The notes beneath the pieces were generated by a model. It made no database searches, was not told the origin of the DNA, and was given only the letters and a program-made list of their open reading frames with translations. A stretch of DNA of 58,431 bases from an uncultured Prevotella sp. (GTDB lineage: Bacteria; Bacteroidota; Bacteroidia; Bacteroidales; Bacteroidaceae): positions 1-58,431 of the forward strand of contig URLI01000007.1 in NCBI GenBank assembly GCA_900548585.1. Direction: 5' to 3'. This document shows, piece by piece, positions 1 through 7,711 of the stretch; position 1 is the stretch's first letter, and each line of letters starts with the position of its first letter. The position numbers and the translations under genes are program-made.

Positions 1-34
1 GGAAAGTCAGGGCTTTGTGAGTTTTTTAGAGTTT

Positions 35-60
35 GGGGTGTTTTGACACACCCTCTTTTG
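35..60 (+). terminator. Rho-independent-like terminator of an upstream gene
   Basis: GGGTGT (36-41) pairs with ACACCC (48-53) across a 6-nt loop, extended by one G-T pair, and is followed by TCTTTT. The T-run is on the plus strand, so it probably ends a plus-strand gene lying before the window. The rest of 1-90 holds no gene. Confidence 0.5.
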
Positions 61-90
61 CTTTCCGTTTGATATGCTTTCGCAGCGCGA

Positions 91-477
91 CTACTTGTAA
101 TCCTTCGCTGTGAGTTTCGTCTCATACAGGATCATACCCTTGCGGCTTGCCGAATGGTAGGTGTAGGCGAAATTGAATCCCGCATCCTTATACACGAGGT
201 TGTTTGTGTTGCGCTTCAACTCGTCGATTAGTGCCGGCCGCGCGTTGTGATCGTTCAGTATTCCAACACTGTCTGCTTTGGAACGCAGCGAGAAATAGGA
301 GTGCACTGTATTCGTGGTCTTGTCGAACGTTATGCTGTCTATGACGGTAAATTCATCGATTGCCGCGGGACATTGCTTCTCGGTGTACTCCTTCACTTCG
401 CGTGCCGCCCTCTCCTCAAGGCTCTCGTGGCACGAAGCGAGCATGATGATTGATGCAAATAACAATAACTTCTTCAT
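91..477 (-). CDS. Small hypothetical lipoprotein
   Basis: This 128-aa protein starts with a lipoprotein signal peptide whose lipobox (LASC) puts the lipidated cysteine near residue 16. The mature part is hydrophilic, with an acidic helical start followed by alternating strands, and no named domain is recognised. It is divergent from lepA, about 108 bp away. It is probably anchored in the outer or inner membrane facing the periplasm. The function is unknown; the gene call itself is good because of the clean signal peptide and the absence of any competing frame. Confidence 0.75.
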   Translation of the reverse strand: MKKLLLFASIIMLASCHESLEERAAREVKEYTEKQCPAAIDEFTVIDSITFDKTTNTVHSYFSLRSKADSVGILNDHNARPALIDELKRNTNNLVYKDAGFNFAYTYHSASRKGMILYETKLTAKDYK

Positions 478-555
478 AATGGGTACAAAAATAATGAATT
501 TCTTGTCAAATACTTAAAAATAATGAAAATAATGGCAGAAAAAATCCTTTTTTTG

Positions 556-563
556 TAACTTTG
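556..563 (+). promoter_or_regulatory. Bacteroidota -7 box upstream of lepA
   Basis: TAACTTTG matches the TAnnTTTG -7 element and ends 22 bp before the lepA ATG. No convincing TTTG -33 box is present at the usual spacing, so only half of the promoter is supported. Confidence 0.4.
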
Positions 564-585
564 CGAATAATTTAGGGAAATATAC

Positions 586-2367
586 ATGCAAAATATACGA
601 AACTTCTGCATAATAGCACATATAGACCATGGTAAAAGTACCATCGCAGACCGCCTGCTCGAGTTTACGGACACGATTCAGATTACAGACGGGCAGATGT
701 TGGATGACATGGATCTGGAGAAGGAGAGGGGCATAACCATCAAGAGTCATGCCATACAGATGGAGTATGAACTTGATGGTCAGAAATATTTCCTCAACCT
801 TATCGACACCCCGGGACACGTCGATTTCTCATACGAGGTGAGCAGGAGTATCGCAGCCTGTGAGGGCGCGTTGCTCGTGGTTGACGCGACACAGGGCGTG
901 CAGGCTCAGACCATAAGCAACCTTTACATGGCGATAGAACACGATCTGGAGATAATCCCAGTGATAAACAAAATCGACATGCCGAGCGCTATGCCTGACG
1001 AGGTGGAGGATGAAATTGTGGAACTGATTGGCTGTGACCGCTCCGACATCATACGGGCGAGCGGAAAGACCGGCGAGGGGATAGACGGTATCCTGCGGGC
1101 GGTGGTGGAGCGCATACCGCATCCGGTTGGTGACCAGGACGCACCGCTACAGGCCCTGATATTCGACTCGGTGTTCAACTCGTTCCGTGGCATAATTGCC
1201 TATTTCAAGATAGTTAATGGCTCGATACACAAGGGCGACAAAGTGAAGTTCTTCAACACAGGAATGGAATATGATGCCGACGAGGTGGGAGTGCTGAAGA
1301 TGGACATGATACCGCGCAACGAACTGAATACGGGCGAAGTAGGTTATATCATAAGCGGAATAAAGGACGCGAAGGAGGTCAAGGTTGGCGACACCATAAC
1401 TCACACGGCACGCCCATGTTCCGCAGCCATTGCGGGATTTCAGGAGGTTAAGCCGATGGTGTTTGCCGGCGTTTATCCGATTGACCCGTCGGAATATGAG
1501 AATCTGCGCACCTCCCTCGAGAAGTTGCAGCTCAATGATGCTTCGCTGACGTTCTTTCCAGAATCGTCGGTCGCTCTGGGTTTCGGCTTCCGCTGCGGTT
1601 TCCTTGGGCTGCTGCACATGGAGATTGTTCAGGAAAGGCTTGACCGCGAGTTCAACATGGACGTTATAACCACCGTTCCTAACGTGTCGTACATGGTATA
1701 TACCAAGCAGGGCGATGCCAACGAGGTGCATAACCCAGGTGGGCTGCCAGACCTGACAATGATAGAACACATTGAGGAACCTTACATAAAAGCTTCTATA
1801 ATAACGGACGCTAACTACATCGGGCCGATAATGAAACTGTGCCTCGACAAACGCGGCGAGCTGATAAATCAGGAGTATGTCAGCGGCAACCGCGTTGAAC
1901 TGCATTTCATGCTGCCGCTCGGCGAGATAGTGATTGACTTCTACGACAAGTTGAAGAGCATATCCAAGGGGTATGCCTCGTTCGACTACCACATAGACAG
2001 TTTCCGCCCGTCGAAGTTGGTGAAACTCGACATACTGCTCAACGGAGAGCCTGTCGATGCGCTGTCAACTCTAATACATCAGGACAACGCCGTAGGCTTC
2101 GGTCGCCGCATGTGTGAGAAACTTAAGGAACTGATACCGCGCCAACAGTTCGACATTGCCATTCAGGCAGCCATAGGGTCAAAGATAATTGCGAGGGAAA
2201 CAGTGAAACAGGTCCGCAAGGACGTTACGGCAAAATGCTACGGCGGAGACGTGAGCCGAAAGCGCAAGTTGCTCGAGAAGCAGAAGAAGGGCAAGAAACG
2301 CATGAAACAGATAGGAAACGTGGAAGTGCCTCAAAAGGCTTTCATGGCAGTTCTCAAACTGGATTGA
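586..2367 (+). CDS. lepA: Elongation factor 4 (LepA), ribosomal back-translocase GTPase
   Basis: LepA is a translational GTPase that acts on stalled or mistranslocated ribosomes. The 593-aa length is normal for the family. The G domain is intact: G1 AHIDHGKST at 11-19, G3 DTPGH at 74-78 and G4 NKID at 128-131. EF-G-like domains II, III and V follow, and the lysine-rich C-terminal domain specific to LepA ends the protein (GKKRMKQIGNVEVPQKAF). It has its own -7 box and is followed 43 bp later by a Crp-like regulator on the same strand. No defect is seen. Confidence 0.98.
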   Translation: MQNIRNFCIIAHIDHGKSTIADRLLEFTDTIQITDGQMLDDMDLEKERGITIKSHAIQMEYELDGQKYFLNLIDTPGHVDFSYEVSRSIAACEGALLVVDATQGVQAQTISNLYMAIEHDLEIIPVINKIDMPSAMPDEVEDEIVELIGCDRSDIIRASGKTGEGIDGILRAVVERIPHPVGDQDAPLQALIFDSVFNSFRGIIAYFKIVNGSIHKGDKVKFFNTGMEYDADEVGVLKMDMIPRNELNTGEVGYIISGIKDAKEVKVGDTITHTARPCSAAIAGFQEVKPMVFAGVYPIDPSEYENLRTSLEKLQLNDASLTFFPESSVALGFGFRCGFLGLLHMEIVQERLDREFNMDVITTVPNVSYMVYTKQGDANEVHNPGGLPDLTMIEHIEEPYIKASIITDANYIGPIMKLCLDKRGELINQEYVSGNRVELHFMLPLGEIVIDFYDKLKSISKGYASFDYHIDSFRPSKLVKLDILLNGEPVDALSTLIHQDNAVGFGRRMCEKLKELIPRQQFDIAIQAAIGSKIIARETVKQVRKDVTAKCYGGDVSRKRKLLEKQKKGKKRMKQIGNVEVPQKAFMAVLKLD

Positions 2368-2410
2368 ACGGAGAGGTCTGAATCGCAGACATTTTTAAAC
2401 AAATTGATTT

Positions 2411-3013
2411 ATGGCAGCAAGGGATTTGAAGAACACTACAAGGGACATTGCGAGAGAACTTGCCCGCAAGTACAGCACCATGACGCATGATGAGCTCGAC
2501 ATCCTGCAAAGCGTGCTCGTGCCGATGAAGTTTGCCAAGGGCGAGATGATACTGAAGGAAGGAGAAGTCTGCACAAATATGTATTATATCGACAAGGGAC
2601 TGGTTAGGCAGTTCTACTTCAAGAGCGGAAAGCAACTCACTGAACACATGGCCGTTGAGGGAAATATTGTGATGTGCATTGAAAGTCTTTTCCGCGAGGA
2701 GCCAACCAAACTGCAGATTGAGGCAATCGAGCCAACAATCATATATGCACTGCCTAAAGCACGCCTCGAGGAGGTCGCACTGCATAATGTCAACATGCAG
2801 ATACTTTATCGAAAAATATTGGAAGAGAGCCTTATATTGTCGCAGGTACATGCCGACCTTGTGCGTTTCGAGTCGGCACAGAACCGTTACCGCAGGATGT
2901 GCAAGCTGCAACAGCAGGTGACGCTGCGCGCCCCGCTCGTTTACATAGCAAGTTATTTGCAGATGACCCCGGAGACTCTCAGCCGGGTGCGCTCAAGCAT
3001 TTTGCTTGACTGA
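2411..3013 (+). CDS. Crp/Fnr-family transcriptional regulator
   Basis: The 200-aa protein has an N-terminal cyclic-nucleotide-binding-type beta barrel (about residues 30-130, with GEMILKEGEVCTNMYYIDKG and a following EHM strand). A long dimer helix leads to a short C-terminal winged-helix DNA-binding domain, whose recognition helix is in YLQMTPETLSRVRSSIL. No cysteine cluster for an Fe-S centre is seen, so it is not a classical Fnr oxygen sensor. The effector and targets are unknown. It overlaps or abuts the next gene, depending on that gene's start, so the two are probably co-transcribed. Confidence 0.9.
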   Translation: MAARDLKNTTRDIARELARKYSTMTHDELDILQSVLVPMKFAKGEMILKEGEVCTNMYYIDKGLVRQFYFKSGKQLTEHMAVEGNIVMCIESLFREEPTKLQIEAIEPTIIYALPKARLEEVALHNVNMQILYRKILEESLILSQVHADLVRFESAQNRYRRMCKLQQQVTLRAPLVYIASYLQMTPETLSRVRSSILLD

Positions 3014-3020
3014 CCTCCAC

Positions 3021-5243
3021 ATGGACATACAGCGGAGCGGATCATTCTTTTGCCTGTTTGCCATGTGCTTTGCGGCACTCGCTATTACAGGTTGCTCGGT
3101 GCAGAAATATGTTCCGGAAGGTGACTATCTTCTCTCAAATGTGGAGATAAAGAGTGACAGCAAGGACATGGACATTGAGATGCTGCGGCAGTATGTAAGG
3201 CAGAAAGCCAACTCCAGATGGTTCTCGCTGTTCAAGGTTCCGCTGCGTACTTACTCGCTCGCCGGTAGGGACACTACGAAATGGATTAACCGCAAACTGA
3301 GGAATATCGGCGAGAAGCCGGTGATATATGACAGTGTGCAGGCGCAGTTGTCGTGCCGGGATCTTGTCACCGCAATGCGCAATATGGGATATATGAACGC
3401 TTCTGTGGTTATGAAAAGGAAATGCAAGGGCAGGAAGATGAAACTAGAATACAATCTGCTGCCTGGCGAGCCGTTCCTTATTGGGGATGTGAATTATGAC
3501 ATAGAAGACCCCGTGGTGGAGGAAATGCTTGGACTCAACGATTCTACCAACTGGGGGCTGCGCCGTGGCATGCATTTCACAGTGTCAAATTTGAACAACG
3601 AGCGAAAACGCATTGCGGGACTGCTGCATAACTCCGGATTCTATAAATTCAACGCTGATTTTATCCGCTTCACCGCCGACTCGACACACAATGCGCGCGA
3701 GGTTGACGTGGTTCTCCATCTTTTGCGGTACAGGAAAGACAACAAAGCCGATGAAACGCTGCACCCGAGATATTACATTGGTTCTGTCAGGTATACGGGT
3801 ACAGTTGAGGAAAGCACCCATTTGCGCAAGAAGGTGCTGGACGACAACACAATCATCGAGGAGGGATGGCCCTACAGTGCAAAGGCATTGCAGAGGACAT
3901 ACTACAATTTCGCAAGGCTCGGCGCGTTGGGATACACAAACATAAGTTTCACTGAGCGCAGCGACACAACCTTGCTCGACTGCGTTATACATACGAGTCG
4001 CAGGAAACTTAACAGCATTATCTTTCAGCCTGAGGGAACCAACACGGCAGGCAACCTCGGAGCGGCGGCTTCAGTGACTTGGACCAACAGAAACGTTTTC
4101 CGTGGGTCGGAACAACTGAGCGTGGAACTGCGAGCGGCATACGAGGCGATAACAGGGCTTGAAGGATACCAGAACCATAATTACACCGAGCTCGGGTTGG
4201 AGACGAGACTTGAGTTCCCGCGCTTCCTTGCTCCGTTCCTGTCGTGGTCGTTCCGCAGGAACTCGCTCGCGAGGAGTGAATTGTCCGTAAGTTTCGATAT
4301 GCAGAACCGCCCCGAGTTCCACAGGCGTGTTTTCTCGGCCGCGTGGAGATACAAATGGAATGACACGCGGCATCATGCGGCATACCATCTCGACCTTTTA
4401 GACCTTAATTATATATATATGCCGTGGATTTCCCCGACGTTCAAGAGCGAATATCTTGACAATGTTGGAAATCGCAACGCCATATTAAAGTATAATTACG
4501 AAGACATGTTCGTTGCCAGGATTGGCTTTGGGGTGAATTACAATAACGGCATAAGGGCGTTACGGGCTAATTTCGAAACTTCCGGAAACCTGCTTGATGC
4601 CGTGTCGGGGCTTGTGGGAAGCCGCAGGAACGACAGCGGGCAACACACCCTTTTCAACATAGCATACGCCCAGTATGCCAAGTTCGACATCGACTATTCG
4701 CGCATGTACCGGTTCGACAAGCATAACGTGCTTGTGCTGCACGCCTCTCTCGGCATCGCTTATCCATACGGTAACAGCAAGGTGCTGCCGTTCGAGAAGA
4801 GGTATTTCAGCGGTGGGGCAAACTCGGTGCGTGGCTGGAACGTGCGTGGGTTGGGGCCAGGGAAGTTCAAGGGGACTGATGGTTCTATAGATTTCATTAA
4901 CCAGACGGGAGACATGAAACTTGACATGAATGCCGAATACCGCACGTTCCTATTCTGGAAAATAGACGGGGCGGTGTTCATAGATGCAGGAAATATATGG
5001 ACGCTGCGTGACTATGCAGAGCAGCCTGGAGGCAAGTTCTCATTCAAGGATTTCTATAAGCAGATGGCTGTGGCATACGGCGCGGGGCTGCGTCTGAACC
5101 TCGGATATTTCATAATGCGCTTCGACTTCGGAATGAAGGCTGTCAACCCCGCGTATGACACCAAGGAGGAGCATTATGCCATATTATATCCCAAGTTCAG
5201 CCGCGACTTTGCATTTCATTTCGCGGTAGGCCTTCCATTCTGA
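3021..5243 (+). CDS. BamA/TamA-family outer membrane protein (POTRA plus barrel)
   Basis: This Omp85-superfamily protein is about 740 aa long. It has a lipoprotein-type signal with lipobox AITGC, POTRA-like repeats over roughly residues 25-330, and a C-terminal 16-stranded-barrel region. The barrel carries the family motif around SGGANSVRGW and ends in FAVGLPF with a terminal aromatic. The start is taken as ATG 3021; an in-frame TTG at 3006 would overlap the crp-like stop. Omp85 proteins insert or move proteins across the outer membrane. The lipidated N-terminus and the YVPEGDYLL opening suggest a Bacteroidota TamA-like paralogue, not the essential BamA. The last 47 bp overlap a convergent gene. 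Confidence 0.9.
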   Translation: MDIQRSGSFFCLFAMCFAALAITGCSVQKYVPEGDYLLSNVEIKSDSKDMDIEMLRQYVRQKANSRWFSLFKVPLRTYSLAGRDTTKWINRKLRNIGEKPVIYDSVQAQLSCRDLVTAMRNMGYMNASVVMKRKCKGRKMKLEYNLLPGEPFLIGDVNYDIEDPVVEEMLGLNDSTNWGLRRGMHFTVSNLNNERKRIAGLLHNSGFYKFNADFIRFTADSTHNAREVDVVLHLLRYRKDNKADETLHPRYYIGSVRYTGTVEESTHLRKKVLDDNTIIEEGWPYSAKALQRTYYNFARLGALGYTNISFTERSDTTLLDCVIHTSRRKLNSIIFQPEGTNTAGNLGAAASVTWTNRNVFRGSEQLSVELRAAYEAITGLEGYQNHNYTELGLETRLEFPRFLAPFLSWSFRRNSLARSELSVSFDMQNRPEFHRRVFSAAWRYKWNDTRHHAAYHLDLLDLNYIYMPWISPTFKSEYLDNVGNRNAILKYNYEDMFVARIGFGVNYNNGIRALRANFETSGNLLDAVSGLVGSRRNDSGQHTLFNIAYAQYAKFDIDYSRMYRFDKHNVLVLHASLGIAYPYGNSKVLPFEKRYFSGGANSVRGWNVRGLGPGKFKGTDGSIDFINQTGDMKLDMNAEYRTFLFWKIDGAVFIDAGNIWTLRDYAEQPGGKFSFKDFYKQMAVAYGAGLRLNLGYFIMRFDFGMKAVNPAYDTKEEHYAILYPKFSRDFAFHFAVGLPF

Positions 5244-5661
5244 CCTTCCATTCCTTGCCTTCCCTGACGAGAGACAGCCTGAATGTCCCCTTGTCGTTAA
5301 AATGTCCGCTCCTGCCTATCGTGTCGGCTTCAAAATAGTTACTTACTATGACGGTGACCGTGCTGTGCCTGTCGTCGCCATCCTCTTTTTCTATCTTGAC
5401 TTCCGCCTCGTCATTGGCTGTCCTCAGAGTCTCTATGTCCTCGCCACTTATTTGGCTCGCCGCGAATTTCAGCCATTGCTCGCTGCCTTTTGTGCAATAC
5501 TTTGCCGCGTTCTTGTATCTCAGGTTGAAGTACTCCCTGGAAAAACTTTCCGCCACGCCTTTTGCGCCATTAGGATTATGTTTTCCCGCAATGTTGCAGG
5601 ATGTTATTACGGCTGTGGTAACAATCGCAAAAACAAGCCGCATCAGTCTTCTCGTTGCCAT
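5197..5661 (-). CDS. Hypothetical lipoprotein with an NTF2-like/DUF4878-like fold
   Basis: The 154-aa protein has a lipoprotein signal (lipobox VITSC) and a mature domain that begins with a helix (AKGVAESFSREYFNLRYKNAAKYC) and ends in strands with LVREGKEWKVRMEGLP. That layout resembles the small DUF4878/NTF2-like lipoproteins of Bacteroidota, but the family name is an inference. Its 3' end overlaps the convergent Omp85 gene by 47 bp. It is divergent from the metallo-hydrolase gene, and a possible -7 box (TATCTTTG on the minus strand, 5714-5721) lies upstream. Confidence 0.8.
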   Translation of the reverse strand: MATRRLMRLVFAIVTTAVITSCNIAGKHNPNGAKGVAESFSREYFNLRYKNAAKYCTKGSEQWLKFAASQISGEDIETLRTANDEAEVKIEKEDGDDRHSTVTVIVSNYFEADTIGRSGHFNDKGTFRLSLVREGKEWKVRMEGLPRNEMQSRG

Positions 5662-5731
5662 GTCTTTTTAGTCTTTTGGAAGTTAAAAAAATCATCAAAA
5701 TATTAAATCAATGCAAAGATATGGAAAAACT

Positions 5732-5762
5732 TTTGTAAATTACCTGAATTTGCGTACTTTTG
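5732..5762 (+). promoter_or_regulatory. Promoter of the metallo-hydrolase gene
   Basis: TTTG (5732-5735), a 19-bp spacer and TACTTTTG (5755-5762) match the Bacteroidota sigma-ABfr consensus TTTG-N19-TAnnTTTG. The box ends 19 bp before the ATG, giving a very short leader. Confidence 0.75.
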
Positions 5763-5781
5763 TATAAAAATATACGCGTAG

Positions 5782-6588
5782 ATGCTGAAATTTATTTCTT
5801 TCGGCAGTGGAAGCAGTGGAAATTGTTATTATCTTTTCACGGAAACGGACGGACTCTTGATTGACGCGGGGGTAGGAGTCAGATTCTTGAAAAAGAGTTT
5901 CGCAAACTTCGGGCTTTCCATGTCGAAGATACACAATATACTGATTACCCACGACCATGCAGACCATGTGAAGAGTGTCGGAAGCCTGAGCAACATGCTG
6001 AATGTTCCTGTGTATGCCACCCGGAAGGTGCATGCAGGGATAAACAACAATTACTGTGTGAGAAGCAAGATAAACGGTGCCAATGTCAAGAGGATAGTGA
6101 AAGGCGAAACAATAAGTGTGGGGGAGTTTACAATCACATCCTTCGGAGTTCCACACGACAGCACTGACAACGTTGGTTTTCTTATTGATAACGGAGGAGT
6201 GACTTTCTGTCTTATGACAGATGTTGGTCATGTCACCGACGATATGAAGGGATATATCTCGAGAGCCGGCTATCTGGTGATAGAGGCCAACCACGACGAC
6301 GAGATGCTGCGCACTGGGCCATACCCGGAACGGCTGAAGGTTAGAGTAGCCGGGGAAAACGGGCATCTTTCAAACAAGTCGTGTGCCGAGGCACTCGCAC
6401 AGAATGCCACTGGTTTGCTTAAGCATGTGTGGCTGTGCCACCTGAGCGAGGAAAACAATCACCCGGAACTTGCGAGAAAAACGGTTGAGATGATACTGAG
6501 GGGCTATGGCATTGTCCCTGGTGTTGACTTTGAACTTGATGTTTTGAAACGCAAGACCCCGAGCGACATATTTGATTTGGCACTTTGA
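5782..6588 (+). CDS. MBL-fold metallo-hydrolase, YycJ/WalJ-like
   Basis: The 268-aa protein has the metallo-beta-lactamase fold with the metal motif THDHADH (H57, H59, D61, H62). It starts with the FGSGSSGNCYYL strand-loop typical of the YycJ/WalJ group. Further ligands are likely in VPHDSTDNVGF, TDVGHV and CHLSEENN. Relatives are exonuclease-like enzymes linked to DNA metabolism and, in Firmicutes, to the WalRK operon. No walRK genes are present here and it stands as a single transcription unit behind its own promoter. The substrate is not predictable from sequence. Confidence 0.9.
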   Translation: MLKFISFGSGSSGNCYYLFTETDGLLIDAGVGVRFLKKSFANFGLSMSKIHNILITHDHADHVKSVGSLSNMLNVPVYATRKVHAGINNNYCVRSKINGANVKRIVKGETISVGEFTITSFGVPHDSTDNVGFLIDNGGVTFCLMTDVGHVTDDMKGYISRAGYLVIEANHDDEMLRTGPYPERLKVRVAGENGHLSNKSCAEALAQNATGLLKHVWLCHLSEENNHPELARKTVEMILRGYGIVPGVDFELDVLKRKTPSDIFDLAL

Positions 6589-6665
6589 AATGTGACATAG
6601 CATGGGAAAAAAGTCCAGTGTGACTCAAAAAAAAACTTAATTGCCAATATTAATAAAAGAAATAT

Positions 6666-6696
6666 TTTGTTAATCAGGGAAAAGTTAGTAACTTTG
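6666..6696 (+). promoter_or_regulatory. Promoter of the rpmB-rpmG-DUF4295 operon
   Basis: TTTG (6666-6669), N19 and TAACTTTG (6689-6696) form a full consensus Bacteroidota promoter. The leader to the rpmB ATG is about 40 nt. Confidence 0.8.
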
Positions 6697-6742
6697 CACC
6701 CTGTTTGGAATAAGTATCAAAAATCAAGAAAAGTAGATAGCA

Positions 6743-7006
6743 ATGTCGAAGATTTGTCAAATTACGGGAAAGAGGGCGCAGATTGGCAATAATGTTTCCC
6801 ACTCAAAGCACCGCACCAAGCGTACCTTTGATGTAAACCTGTTCAGCAAGAAATTCTACTATGTGGAGGAAAATTGCTGGATACGCCTTAAAATAAGTGC
6901 GGCAGGATTGCGCCTAATTAACAAAGTGGGTCTTGACGCAGCCCTCAAAAAGGCCGTTGCCAAAGGATACTGCGACTGGAAAGACATTAAAGTTATAGGA
7001 GTATAA
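6743..7006 (+). CDS. rpmB: 50S ribosomal protein L28
   Basis: The 87-aa protein begins SKICQITGKRAQIGNNVSHS, the conserved L28 N-terminus (CxxTGK), and contains the SHSKHRTKRTFDVNL segment. It is a structural protein of the large ribosomal subunit. It is the first gene of a three-gene unit with rpmG (5-bp gap) and a DUF4295 gene, an arrangement characteristic of Bacteroidota. Confidence 0.97.
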   Translation: MSKICQITGKRAQIGNNVSHSKHRTKRTFDVNLFSKKFYYVEENCWIRLKISAAGLRLINKVGLDAALKKAVAKGYCDWKDIKVIGV

Positions 7007-7011
7007 GCATC

Positions 7012-7200
7012 ATGGCAAAAAAAGCAAAGGGCAATAGGGTTCAGGTAATACTTGAATGTACGGAGATGAAGAATAGCGGTCTCCCAGGGACAAGCCGTTA
7101 TGTCACGACCAAAAACCGCAAGAACACGCCGGAGCGTCTTGAGATTAAGAAATATAATCCCATACTCAAGCGCATGACCGTGCATAAGGAAATAAAATAA
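7012..7200 (+). CDS. rpmG: 50S ribosomal protein L33
   Basis: The 62-aa protein has the L33 core (RVQVILECTEM, YVTTKNRKNTPERLEIKKYNP). It lacks the paired CxxC zinc-binding cysteines, so it is the zinc-independent (C-minus) form. It lies 5 bp after rpmB and 16 bp before the DUF4295 gene and is translated from the same message. Confidence 0.97.
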   Translation: MAKKAKGNRVQVILECTEMKNSGLPGTSRYVTTKNRKNTPERLEIKKYNPILKRMTVHKEIK

Positions 7201-7216
7201 TTAAAAAAGAAGCAAA

Positions 7217-7375
7217 ATGGCAAAGAAAACTGTCGCCACCCTCCATGAAGGTTCAAAGGACGGGCGCGCATACACAAAGGTTATCAAGATGGTGAGAAGC
7301 CCGAAGACAGGTGCTTACATCTTTGATGAGGAGATGGTTCCCAACGAGGCTGTCAAGGACTTCTTCAAGAATTGA
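7217..7375 (+). CDS. DUF4295 small basic protein
   Basis: This 52-aa reading frame (ATG 7217, TGA 7373-7375) encodes a basic protein beginning MAKKTVATLHEGSKDGRAYT and ending DFFKN. A small DUF4295 protein directly after rpmG is a known Bacteroidota pattern. Size, charge and position suggest association with the ribosome or rRNA, but its function has not been assigned from sequence. It is 16 bp after rpmG and is followed by a strong terminator, so it closes the operon. Confidence 0.9.
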   Translation: MAKKTVATLHEGSKDGRAYTKVIKMVRSPKTGAYIFDEEMVPNEAVKDFFKN

Positions 7376-7450
7376 TATTTCATAAAGCAAGGTCTGTTCT
7401 GTAAATTATTTTTTTGTATAATTTCAGAATACGCTTTAATAATATTATAG

Positions 7451-7495
7451 AAACGAGCTGCGGCATAATTAATGTCTGCGGCTCGTTTCTTTATA
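7451..7495 (+). terminator. Terminator of the rpmB operon
   Basis: An 11-bp stem (7451-7461 with 7478-7488, one G-T pair) with the arms AAACGAGCTGC and GCGGCTCGTTT is followed by CTTTATATTT. This ends the ribosomal operon. The stretch 7496-7630 that follows shows no gene. Confidence 0.8.
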
Positions 7496-7633
7496 TTTAT
7501 AAGTAGGCAATGTTTTAGGGAGAGGCCATAGCATCGCCTCAGGCAATGGATGGCGAAGGTGTGCCTGCCAAATCAGTTGGAAGCTATTGGGGGACGGCAA
7601 GCCTCCGGATATTTCCCAATTATGGGTCTTGCG

Positions 7634-7671
7634 AAAAAAGGAGGGGACGCCCGTTTTGGCACGCCCCCTTC
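7634..7671 (-). terminator. Terminator of the fimbrillin unit (minus strand)
   Basis: AGGGG-a-CG (7642-7649) pairs with CG-c-CCCCT (7662-7669), one internal mismatch, loop of 12 nt. On the minus strand the hairpin is followed by a T6 run (A-run 7634-7639 on plus). It sits about 40 bp beyond the fimbrillin stop codon. Confidence 0.65.
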
Positions 7672-7711
7672 CCTTCAGGTTGTATCCCTATACCGGCAAA
7701 AAAGCCAAGGC

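Noticed and set aside
1147..1992. 281-codon minus-strand frame in lepA
   Set aside because: Antisense shadow of an intact lepA.
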